A stretch of DNA of 64,000 nt from positions 33,470,001 through 33,534,000 of the forward strand of contig NC_070614.1 of the NCBI RefSeq assembly GCF_027172205.1, in the 5' to 3' direction. Every line of letters begins with the position of its first letter. Position 1 is the stretch's first letter. The DNA comes from Podarcis raffonei (Eukaryota; Chordata; Lepidosauria; Squamata; Lacertidae). This document shows positions 12,601-22,800 of this stretch, in pieces. The position numbers were made by a program, and so were the translations under genes. The notes beneath the pieces are model-generated. The model made no database searches and was not told where the DNA came from. It saw nothing but the letters and a program-made list of their open reading frames with translations.

Positions 12601-14114
12601 TTTTTTAAGAATAAAGTAAAAATAATTATACAGGGCAGAAAACCTCATCCCTATTGCAGCTGGTCCACAACTGAAGAGATCAGACAGGATTCCCTCCCCC
12701 CATAGTCACTCCTATTGGTAGGCTGTGAGAGGTTTGTTGGAGAAGTTCTCTTACACAATAGAGACACCTCATAGTGTTCATTGGAATAGCTGCTGTTCAA
12801 TTCACAAAACAGCTGCTGCCTCCTAAAGCTATTGTTACAAATTTGCCAAATTACCACGACCACCACCCTATTTCCCTACAACACGAAGAAGAAGAAAATC
12901 TAATAGGCGGTGGGGGGGGAATCTAATTGATTGCTCCAATGCTGTAAATAAAAATGCAGGGGATCAAGTATGCTGCTGCTCTGGAACAGCCCTGAGGAAG
13001 GAAAGAGCAGAGTAGCCTTTTAAGTCTGCAAGCATCACTCCTGTGATTGTATGGTGCAATCTGCTTCCCATGGATGCCCTAGAATCTTGGCCATCAACCA
13101 AATAATAGGATAAGTGTCATTCTTAGAGAGTAACACACATTTCATATTGATATATTCACTTCATTGGACAGACATGACGGAACAGTTGACACAACTTCTC
13201 TGTCTTATATTACAGATATGGATAATTGTTTCAAATGCTCAGAAGATAAATTTCCAAACAAGGAACATGATCAATGTCTTTCAAAGTTTCTAAGTTTTCT
13301 CACTTTCTCAGAACCACTGGGGATTATTTTAGCTTCTTTGACTCTCTGTTTTTCTCTGATCACAGCTTTGATTCTTGGAGTCTTCACTAAGCATTCCAAC
13401 ACCCCCATTGTCAAAGCCAACAATCGGGAACTCACCTACACTCTTCTTATCTCCCTATTACTCTGCTTCCTCTGTTCGTTGCTGTTCATTGGCTGCCCTA
13501 ACACATTGACCTGCTATTTACGGCAAACTGCTTTTGGTATCGTATTCTCAGTTGCTGTTTCTTGCATATTGGCCAAAACTATCACTGTAATTTTGGCTTT
13601 CATGGCCACCAAACCAGGATCCAGAATGAGGAAATGGGTAGGAAAAAAGAGATCTAATGCTATTATTATTGGTTGCTCCTTTATACAAGCCTGCATTTGT
13701 GCTATATGGCTACTTAGTTATCCTCCACATCCTGATTTTGATATGCACTCTCAGGCTGAAAAAATCATAGTGGAGTGCAATGAAGGTTCTGTATCTATGT
13801 TTTATTGTGTCTTGGGTTACCTGGGATTCTTGGCCATTGTCAGCTTCAGTGTGGCTTTCCAGGCCAGAAAGCTGCCAGACAGTTTCAATGAAGCAAAGTT
13901 CATCACTTTCAGCATGTTGGTGTTTTGCAGTGTTTGGTTATCCTTTGTTCCAACTTACTTGAGCACCAAAGGAAAATACATGGTGGCTGTGGAGATCTTC
14001 TCCATCTTGTCCTCCAGTGCTGGGTTACTGGGATGTATATTTTTCCCCAAATGCTACATAATTATCCTGAGGCCTGACTTAAACAGCAAAGACCAATTAG
14101 TTAGGAGAAATTAG
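8747..14114 (+). CDS. V2R-1: type-2 vomeronasal receptor, exons 3-6
   Basis: Class C GPCR of the V2R family. Visible coding exons are 8747-9613, 10901-11128, 12255-12381 and 13216-14114; joined they read 706 codons plus a stop without interruption. They give most of the Venus-flytrap ligand domain, the nine-cysteine linker and the seven-helix core. No exon 1 or exon 2 is found between the left edge and 8746, although both are easily recognised in the other genes here. So either intron 2 is longer than 8.7 kb and the 5' exons lie outside the window, or the gene has lost them. It is the most diverged receptor of the set and lies outside the duplicated block. Introns 3, 4 and 5 (1287, 1126 and 834 bp) hold no other gene. 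Confidence 0.85.
10901..11128 (+). CDS. V2R-1 exon 4
   Basis: 76 codons, phase 0 at both ends, acceptor ATGCAG and donor GTGAGA. Carries [16 protein letters not shown] and ends WHNSFNQ, the end of the flytrap domain. The upstream ATG at 10895 overlaps the splice acceptor and is not a start codon. Confidence 0.92.
12255..12381 (+). CDS. V2R-1 exon 5 (cysteine-rich linker)
   Basis: 127 bp, acceptor AACAG, donor GTAGGT. Encodes [15 protein letters not shown] and [12 protein letters not shown], the first cysteines of the nine-cysteine domain. It leaves one base that pairs with AT of exon 6 to make an Asp codon. Confidence 0.9.
13216..14114 (+). CDS. V2R-1 exon 6 (seven-helix core)
   Basis: Acceptor TTACAG, stop at 14112-14114. 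Starts with the last linker cysteines ([10 protein letters not shown]), then seven hydrophobic helices with [33 protein letters not shown] and the helix 7 signature [10 protein letters not shown]. 13813-13948 is base-for-base identical, by eye, to 39502-39637 of V2R-3, far above the similarity elsewhere. Confidence 0.95.
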
Positions 14115-14432
14115 GAAGAATCTACTCATTTTTATTTTGCTTTATTTCTAATAATATCTTAATTTTATTAATCTTTGAAGAAACACAGATAAACATATCA
14201 GGAGATATGTTATTGTTCTATTCGTAATTTTCTTCCTTCCCTGTACATATTTTTGAAAGTTTTGAATTTTGTGCTGTATTATTAACCCCCTTTACCCTTA
14301 TCCAGTGTTGAGTGAAAAAAGTCACACTAATTGTTTTTGGACTATATTTTATACCCAATTAAATTTCCAATATTTAGTGAGATAGAATTTTTAAACTAGA
14401 TAACATATGGGTCTGTTGTTTCTGATGAAGTA

Positions 14433-14500
14433 TACAGTGGTACCTCGAGTTAAGAACTTAATTCATTCTGGAGGTCCATTCTTAACCTGACACTCTACAT
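14433..14500. mobile_element. TA-flanked MITE fragment, copy 2
   Basis: TACAGTGGTACCTCGAG followed by TTAAGAACTTAATTC and a TTCTTAACCTGA unit match the left part of the element at 7956-8200. The right end is absent, so this is a truncated copy just after V2R-1. Confidence 0.6.
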
Positions 14501-14708
14501 CCTTCACTCTATGTTTAGGCCTGTTAAGTCTTTCTCCAGAGTTACCTAAAGGAGACACCTTCAAAGCTGTAGAGATGTGCACTTCGAGTCTAGCAATATT
14601 TTTGTACCCATAGCATATAGGCACCAATGACAGTAACATCAATCACATTGAAGAAAAGCACAATTGGCCTTCTGTTAACTTTATGCTTGCACATACAGTC
14701 TAATAGAA

Positions 14709-14851
14709 AAGTAGAATTTTAGACTTGGATGGGACCATGAGGATTCAACTAGTCCAACCCTCTGCAGTGCAGAAATCTTTCATCCAAAGTGGGGCTTTAA
14801 CCCACAACCCTGAGATTAAGAGTCTCATGTCCTACCAACTGAACTATCCCA
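14709..14851 (-). mobile_element. tRNA-Lys-derived SINE
   Basis: On the minus strand the head reads GGATAGTTCAGTTGGTAGG, then ATGAGACTCTTAATCTCAGG and GTGGGTTTAAGCCCCAC, closely following tRNA-Lys(CTT) through the A box, anticodon arm and B box. The body ends in the GGGTTGGACTAG motif also seen near 7090. It reads as an old, 5'-intact SINE copy, not a working tRNA. Confidence 0.7.
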
Positions 14852-14999
14852 CAAAGGTAGTCCAGAATACCCACCCAGATTTTTGTTGTGTTGTAATGTT
14901 TGATGCTTTTCTGATTTATGCTGTTCAGCAAACACTATTGAGTGATGATGCATGGTTGACAGTAGAAGCATTGATTTCCACTTTTCAGGTACTTAATTG

Positions 15000-15265
15000 T
15001 ACAGTCATACCTTGGGTTGAAGTAGCTTCGGGTTGAGCGTTTTCAGGTTACGCTCCGTGGCGACCCAGAAGTAACAGAACGCATTACTTCCAGGTTTCCC
15101 CACTTGCGCATATGCAGACGCTCAAAATGATGTCACACGCATGTGCAGAAGTGGCAAATCGTGACCCGCACATGCACAGACGTGCGAACGCAGGTTGCGT
15201 TTGCTTCAGGTTGTGAATAGGGCTCCAGAACATATCCTGTTTGCATCCAGAGGTACCACTGTTTA
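15000..15265. mobile_element. TA-flanked MITE, diverged copy 3
   Basis: Left end TACAGTCATACCTTGGGTTG, right end CCAGAGGTACCACTG. The body differs from copy 1, with repeated GCTTCRGGTT-like units and CGCACATGC motifs, so this is probably a subfamily with a different core. Confidence 0.55.
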
Positions 15266-15839
15266 TTCACCATCAAAATGAAATATAGAAGAGTGAACTT
15301 GCCTCTGGAGATTTGGCATCAGTTCTATTGGTGTGTAGTGTTTGTTCTGCCTAATAGTGCTGAAAAATGACTAGCCAATCCAATGCTGTTGAAGAAGTTG
15401 CCCCAAACTACATTCCTACCACTGTTACACCACAGTTCTACCAGCTTGGTTTCCCATGTCTCTCCAGGCTGCTCACCAATATTTCACCCTTGGCTAATGA
15501 TGTTTGGACCCCACCCCACCATGCCTTGATTCTTTATTTAGCTAGTTTGCTTGGCATTTATTCTTTGAAGAGACTTAGACCCCTCAATATGACCACCTAT
15601 TATTACACCTCTAGTGTAAAACAAGGCTGGTGAACAGAATCCACATATCATGGAAGGCAGCTGGTTTATCAGATGCTTTGCTTGCCTCTCTGGTTGCTCT
15701 GTTTTCAAATCACATGCACCACATTAGTGGATCAAATCTGACAAGACTCATTGTTGACCTGAAGAAGAGGCACCCACATTTCCTCCAAGGACTCTTGTTG
15801 TGCATGAACCAGTAGTTCAATCTATGTCTTCAACTTGGT
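15266..15839. other. Intergenic stretch, nothing recognised
   Basis: An 88-codon open frame (15367-15633) resembles no family I know and shows no sign of being a gene. The left limit of the large duplicated block falls at its right edge. Confidence 0.4.
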
Positions 15840-16288
15840 AGTGTCAAGGGCCTTCCATGTCTCCTGCTCATCACAGAACTGGTTTCTGGCTGTTCTTCTT
15901 GGAGAAGAGCTTCTCAATGAGTTCTTGCTGCCCTCCCTCCTCCCATTTCCCACCTCCTCTGCTGAGCCAGAAACCAGCAGGGGTGTCCTAGGTTTGGTAA
16001 TTAACTTCAGGGGATGTGGACAATGAGTATAAAAATCTCCCCTCCCCACAGAGGGAGTGTATATCACCTTAGAAATATACAAGGGAACTCAAATGTCATC
16101 TGATCCTCTGCCAATAGAGTAACCCTAATGCTACAACATTCCAGATCAGTGGCCATCCAACCTCTGCTTGAAATAATAAATATAATAAACAATTATCCCA
16201 CTAACTTCCAGAGAGATCTACAAAGCATAATATATTTTGCCCCAGTGGATTTCTTGCACAGGGCAATACTCTAGAGAGATAATGCTGA

Positions 16289-16408
16289 ACCGTGTAATCA
16301 TCACATATTACTGTGATTCAACTTCTACCTTGTGAAACTCCTCATGGATTTGTCTGAGTTTAAAAAGACAATGACAAAACAGTGTGAAGACCAACACAAT
16401 ATATATAC
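16289..16408 (+). promoter_or_regulatory. Candidate V2R-2 promoter module
   Basis: AACCGTGTAATCATC followed by TGTGATTCAACTTCTACCTT at 16289-16331 matches blocks in the same relative position upstream of V2R-3 to V2R-6. A TATATATACC box at 16399-16408 lies 187 bp before the ATG. The transcription start is not proven. Confidence 0.5.
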
Positions 16409-16594
16409 CTATATGTGATTAGAGCTGAGATGAGGTATTTCAGACAGCAACATTTGCCTCAGATTGCCTATAGTGGTTTCTCCTCATTAAAAGTATCTGG
16501 AGCCACTGAGGGAAATTTTTTATAAGTTAGGTGAAACTGGATTTATGACAGAGAAGGGAGAATTCTAGGCCAATATTTGTCCTTCAGGGAAGCA

Positions 16595-16818
16595 ATGTTC
16601 TTGAGACAGCTCTTCCTCTTTCTGTTGCTGCAAATGCCTTCAGCTGAAGAAAAGGAAAACATTGCTGCATGTGCCATAATTGATCCTTTCCAGGCTCCAT
16701 ATGAGTATGTTCAGAGAGGAGACCTAATCATTGGAGGGATAATGTCTCAGCTTGCATGTTTAACTGATGAATTACATTTTAGTGAACAACCCAAGATAAA
16801 ATTTGTAGATCAGCTTAT
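16595..16818 (+). CDS. V2R-2 exon 1 (signal peptide, flytrap start)
   Basis: The start is the ATG at 16595, giving a hydrophobic signal [17 protein letters not shown], followed by CAIIDPF and [15 protein letters not shown]. The frame runs open 18 bp further upstream but has no ATG there. Donor GTAAGT after phase-2 AT. Confidence 0.92.
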
Positions 16819-19800
16819 GTAAGTATACCCCCTGGTATATATACTTGGATAGAGCATATTTATTTGGAAAAGTCATGCAAGTTCTGTTTCGTTCAAAGAG
16901 TTTGCATATGCTTTTTTAATACGTTTGTTAGCAATGCATAAATGACTTCTATAATGCTGTTCCTTTTGCATAATGTTCTGTAGACAAAACAGAAAACAGA
17001 TTTTCTTTCTTTTGATCTTTCTCTAGTGTCCTGCTGTTGCAAGAATGGAGGGAGGGACATTGCCATTTCTCCCAAAGAGCAGGCACACTCTTTTCTCAGA
17101 AATTCTCAACAACCCAGGACCCACCCATTAGACAGGATTCATATTTCAAGTACCAACAGAGAATGCAAACCTAGACCTGCCCCCGCACAAAAAAAGGCAA
17201 TCTATTTTCTGCTTAGCTGCTCTGAATCTTGAAAAGTACATAAAGTTGAAAAGAAGTGGGAAAGACTGTTGCTTTTCCAAGTACCCAATTCAGTTCTATG
17301 CACTTTCAGGGCATGTTATAGTTATTCTCACCAACCCCTAATGAAAGTAAAAGTTTACAGGGAAGGGCAGAGTCTTTTTGCACATCATGGGAGTGTTGGG
17401 ATACTGCCAGGGAGATAAAATCCATCTCAGCCCCCAAGCTCGGTGCCGGACGATCCATCGACCTCCCGTAGTCAGGCAATATCAGCAATTATAGCGACAC
17501 TAAGCATCAGGCTTAGTGCACACTCTGACAGCAGAATTCACACAACAGAAGTTGCACAGCATGAGAGCAGAACTGCATATTTACAGTTTATTAGGCGTTA
17601 GTCAGAACAAAGGAGACATGACCGTCTGCTCCGACTGCTCAGGCAAAACAGGCAAAAACGAAACGAACTTACAACATAAACATCCTGTGAGACAGGAACT
17701 TACGCAGGCTGTTATACAAACATCCTGCTCCCTTTTAAGGTGGAACGGAAATATCCTAACATCCTCCCCCTTTCCGTGTAACCTGTAGTACCTGTGGTTC
17801 AACCCAATTGCAACCTTTGTGCGTAAACCTTCAGTTGTTCTCTGTTAACAACCTTAGACAACAGATCAGCAGGAATTTCATTTCCTGGCATGTAGGACAC
17901 CTGAATGAGTCCTTTCTGAATACACTCTCTTGCACGATGTAGCTTAATCTGCAAGTACTTGGTCCTTTGCTTGCAACTCTCCGAGTTCAGCAAAGCCAAA
18001 CAAGATCTATTGTCTTGATACACTTGTATAGGACATTTCACAGAAACCCCAATGTCCTTAAACAGTTGCATCAACCATTCACAATCCATGAGTGAAAATG
18101 ACAGAGCATTGAGTTCTGCTTCACAGGAACTTAGGCTAACTGTTGTCTGCTTTTTGCACAACCAGTCAAACAGGCAGTGGTTGTACATGTAGCATACTCC
18201 AGAAGTGCTTGTACCATCCGTGGTGTCACTTCCAAAACTTGCATCTGCAAAGATTTCAAGACCTCCAGTCTTCTGACTGGTGAACCTCAGTCTGTAGTGC
18301 ATAGTCCCTTTCAAATAGCGGGCTATGCGCTTCAGAGCTTTCCAATCCTGAACAGTAGGATTGTTAGCATGTCTGCTAAGCAGGTTAGTGCTTACAGCAA
18401 TGTCAGGTCTTGAACATCTAGCAATGAAATTTAACTTGCCTAGAATGCATCTGTACAGCGTTGTGTCAGAAAACGCTTCAGCAGTACTGTCTACCTGGTA
18501 ACCTGTCACCATCGGTGTGTCTGCTGGGTTTGCATCAACCAAATTCAACCTGGTTAAAACATCAGCAATTTTCTGTGTTTGGTGTACCAGAAAATTACCT
18601 GCTTGGTCCCTCTCCACCTGCAGAGAAAGATAGTTGGATACCTCACCAAGATCCTTCATGTCAAAGTGCTCCTTCAGCTGAGCTAGGGTGCTTTGGTAAA
18701 AAGCCTGATTCTTCCAAAACATCAGAAGATCATCAACAAAACATAAACAATACAGTTTGTTTTGCCCCTCCTCCTTGACAAACACACATGGATCAGCTTT
18801 GCCCTGGTGAAAACCTAGAGAAAGCAATGTTTCAGTGAGTTTTGTGTTCCAACACCTGGCACTCTGCTTGAGACCATATAAGGATTTCCGCAGTTTACAG
18901 ACCATTCCCTTCTGTATCTGCATTCCATCAGGTGGAAGCATGTACAGCTGCTCGTTCAAAATCCCGTACAAAAAAGCTGTATTTATGTCATGATGGGAAA
19001 CATGCAGTTTCTCCTCCGCAGCGATCTTGAGCATCAGCCGAATGCTCTCATATTTGACCGTGGGTGAGTAGGTCTCGTGGTAATCCTGCCCTGGTACCTG
19101 TGAAAAACCTCTGGCAACCAATCTGGCTTTGTGTCTGACAACCTTGCCATTCTGGTCTGTCTTGGCCTTGAAGACCCATTTGCTGCCAACCAGTCTCATT
19201 CCTGGGACTACCGGTACCAGTTCCCAAGTCTGATTCCTGTTTAAGGAATCAACTTCAGCCTTCATGGCATTAAGCCAAGGCTCAGCATCTTTAGAGGTTA
19301 ACTCCTGAACCTCTTTGAAGCTTGAAGGTTCCCACACCTTCTCTGAGCTACTAAGAACAGCAGTTGCCATCTTAGCAAACTCATCAGCAAATCTCTTTGG
19401 AGGTTTGCCTTTGGTCGCCCTTTCAGACCTGCGAACCAGACGCAAGTCTTCTGGACTCATCTCCTCCTTCTTAGGAGAAAAGTGACCAATGGTGAACAGT
19501 GGTTCTTCCAGTTCATTGTCAGACTCATCAGATGGTCTGACTGAGGCCTTTGCGCTCTTGTAGTCTGCTGTGTCATCACTGTCACTGACAGCAGCAGCAG
19601 CGCCGCCCACTGAACTGGAATCCGAACTCTGATCATCATCATCATCATCCTCAGTTTCCTCCGCTTTCTCAGCATGATCTGGTTTCTTCACATCACCTTC
19701 ATCCTCCTCTGGGTAACTCTGGAAAATTCCCACATTTTCCCCCCACTTAGGATTGTACTCAACACTCCTTGTGAACTTTATGGATTTAGAGTTAGTCATC

Positions 19801-22800
19801 CATACCCTGTATGCACCTTTTTCGTACCCCATGAACAAACCATGTGCCCCACGCTTCCCAAGCTTGTTGCTTTGTGGGGTGTGCACCCACATGTCAGAAC
19901 CAAAGATTCTCAAGTGCTTGACATTAGGTTTCCTCCCAAACATTTTCTCATAGGGAGTACAACCAATAGGTGATGACAGTCTCCTGTTAAAAGAATAAAC
20001 AAAATTCGCCAAAGCCTCCCCCCAAAACTTCTCAGGGAGATTGGCATCATGCAACAAGGTTTTTATCCCTTGCAGCAACGTTTGATTTGCTCTCTCCGCA
20101 AGCCCATTCATCCATGGCGATCTAGGCGTTGACAAATCATGCTGGATTCCCTTCTCAGTCAGGAAAGCTTCAAACTGCTGAGAAGTGAACTCCCCGCCCC
20201 GATCAGTAAACAGACAGCCAATACGTTTACCATGAGCATTCTCCAACCAAGCACAGAATGCCTTGAACTTAGGAAATGCTTGCGATTTCTGCTCGAGCAT
20301 AAACACATGAATGTACCTGGAAAAAGAATCAATTAGAACCATGAAGTACCTTGCTCCTCCCAAAGAGGGCGCTAGAGGACCTACCAGGTCTGCGTGAACT
20401 AGCTGGTAGGGTTTGGAAGCCTGCCTGCTAGACTCCTTGCCTTTTGGAGCAACCTTCACCTTGTTCTCTGCACAAGATACACATTTCATGTGAAATTTGC
20501 AAGGTTTGATGTCCAAACCTTCAACCAACTCAGGCATCTTGGCTAGCGCTTGCCAAGAGAGGTGACAAAATCTGCGATGTGCATCATGAATGCATCCTGC
20601 ATGAAGAACCTTGTTAGTTTGTGCAACACAACAAGTATCAGCATTAGATATAGCAACACCATTGTCATCATAAGTTAGACAGAACAAACCATCCATCAAC
20701 TTTGCATGCAAAATGTCCTCTTTGCCTTTTCTGATGACACAGACAGTCCTCTTGAAGGTAATTTCAAAACCACGCCGATTTAGCTGTGGTACACTAAGCA
20801 AATTGTCCGCAGCTCCTGGAACAAAAAGTACATTGCTAATGGTCGTATTCAGACTTGCAAGTCTCACAGTTCCAACTCCTGTAGCTTGCAAAGTCCTTCC
20901 ATCAGCCAGCTGGACCTCTCCATCTTGAGGTGTGAAGGAGATAAACAGATGGCGGTCTTTGCTGAGATGGCGCGTGCAACCTGAGTCAACAATAAACCTG
21001 GCCTTCCCCTTCGAAGCAGATTTGCTGGCAAACAAAACCTTGTTTTCCACCAGCGTGGGCTTTTGCAGCTTGCCTTTAGCCTTTGGTGAAGCTGTGCCAG
21101 CAAACATAGCCTTGTTTTCCACTGGCGAGGGCTTTTGCAACTTGCCCCCCTGCTCCTGGCCATCAGACGTGCCTTTAGCCTTTGGTGGAGCTGTGCCAGC
21201 TAACATAGCCTTGTTTTCCACTGGCGTGGGCTTTTGCAACTTGCCCCCCCGCTCCTGGCCACCTGCAAGCATCTTGCTCTGTTTACATCTGGTCTTCCGG
21301 CCTCTGCAAAGGCTCTGACCTTGGTTCTCACGAGAAACAGAGCTCTCAGCTGCCGACTCCTTGGCTCCCCCTGGAGGCTGGAATGCTGCCTGGGATGACA
21401 TCACAGTCAGCTCCCCCTGCAGCTTGCAACCGGTGCCCTCGGCATCTCTGCATTCACTCGCACTCTGGGAAACAGCCAGGACCTCCGACGCAGTCAAACT
21501 CTGGGCTGGGATTATTGGCTGGTGGGCCTTTTTCAAAGCATCCCACATGTCACGTGCCGTGAGATTTCCAGCAAGCGTCTTTATTTCCTCCAGAGAGACG
21601 GATAAGACAATAATATCCATGGCCTTCGAATCCTGGCCCTGCCATTTCTCTGTCCGAGGAACTGGAGTGGCCTCAAATACAGTATGCCAGACTCCAAACT
21701 GACGCAGCAAACTCTCACACCATCTTGCCCAGGTCTCATAATTGTCCCGATTTAATTTAGGACACTCAGCAGCTTCAGAGGCTTGGAAAAACTCCATTCC
21801 AGCTTTTTACTTTAGCCGTGAGCCTTTATGCGTTCTAAGACTTCTTATCTCGGCAGCCCATAAATCACGATGCCTCTGGCTCGGCTCCCAGGCCAATTAG
21901 GCCAGCCGGACATCAAAGAGGCTGCCGCGGCAACAGAAAAGCCTCTGCTTTCGCTTTTCCCACACATACCTCAGCAGTCTGTCGCAGTCTTACTCTCCTG
22001 CAAGTGCCGTGAATCTGGGCCCGAAACCTGTTGTTGGGATACTGCCAGGGAGATAAAATCCATCTCAGCCCCCAAGCTCGGTGCCGGACGATCCATCGAC
22101 CTCCCGTAGTCAGGCAATATCAGCAATTATAGCGACACTAAGCATCAGGCTTAGTGCACACTCTGACAGCAGAATTCACACAACAGAAGTTGCACAGCAT
22201 GAGAGCAGAACTGCATATTTACAGTTTATTAGGCGTTAGTCAGAACAAAGGAGACATGACCGTCTGCTCCGACTGCTCAGGCAAAACAGGCAAAAACGAA
22301 ACGAACTTACAACATAAACATCCTGTGAGACAGGAACTTACGCAGGCTGTTATACAAACATCCTGCTCCCTTTTAAGGTGGAACGGAAATATCCTAACAG
22401 GGAGGACTTCAAGAGCAGTCCTGTATTGGCGACCCAGGTAAAATAGGGCATAACTATGTGCTTCTCCCCACTGCTGTCCCATTCCTGCAAAAGGTCCCAC
22501 AATGTTGTGGCTACTCCTTCAGCTGGCAAAACTGATGCACCACCAGAACCTGCTCTTCAACACATACATGTACAGTATTAGATTATGTTGATAAATGATT
22601 CCTGTATTTTGCCCCCCTTGTTTTCTGTGGGTTTAAAGATGTGTAATATCCAATCATAAAATTTATTTGCAACTATATTGATATACGTGGAAGATTTCTC
22701 ACAGAAAGATGTTTCATAATGAATTGCAAATCTGTTTACTAATGATGTCAATTTTCCTTTAGAACAAAATCCAAGAAATATCAGAATGTCCTCTCCTTGG

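Larger units (their letters stand above)
17394..22399 (-). mobile_element. Ty1/copia LTR retrotransposon, whole-looking
   Basis: 5006 bp with two 368-bp LTRs (17394-17761 and 22032-22399), TG/CA ends, a 5-bp target duplication and one long minus-strand gag-pol frame between them. I saw no difference between the LTRs by eye, so the insertion is very recent. It sits in V2R-2 intron 1 in antisense orientation; the paralogous intron of V2R-5 has the empty site, so it arrived after the block duplicated. A purine-rich tract lies beside the 3' LTR (17762-17774). I could not match the primer-binding site to a tRNA. Confidence 0.95.

Noticed and set aside
13780-13962. 60-codon frames repeated inside every exon 6
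   Set aside because: They recur at the same place in V2R-1 to V2R-5 only because the helix 5-6 region is conserved; they are the +1 frame of the receptor.
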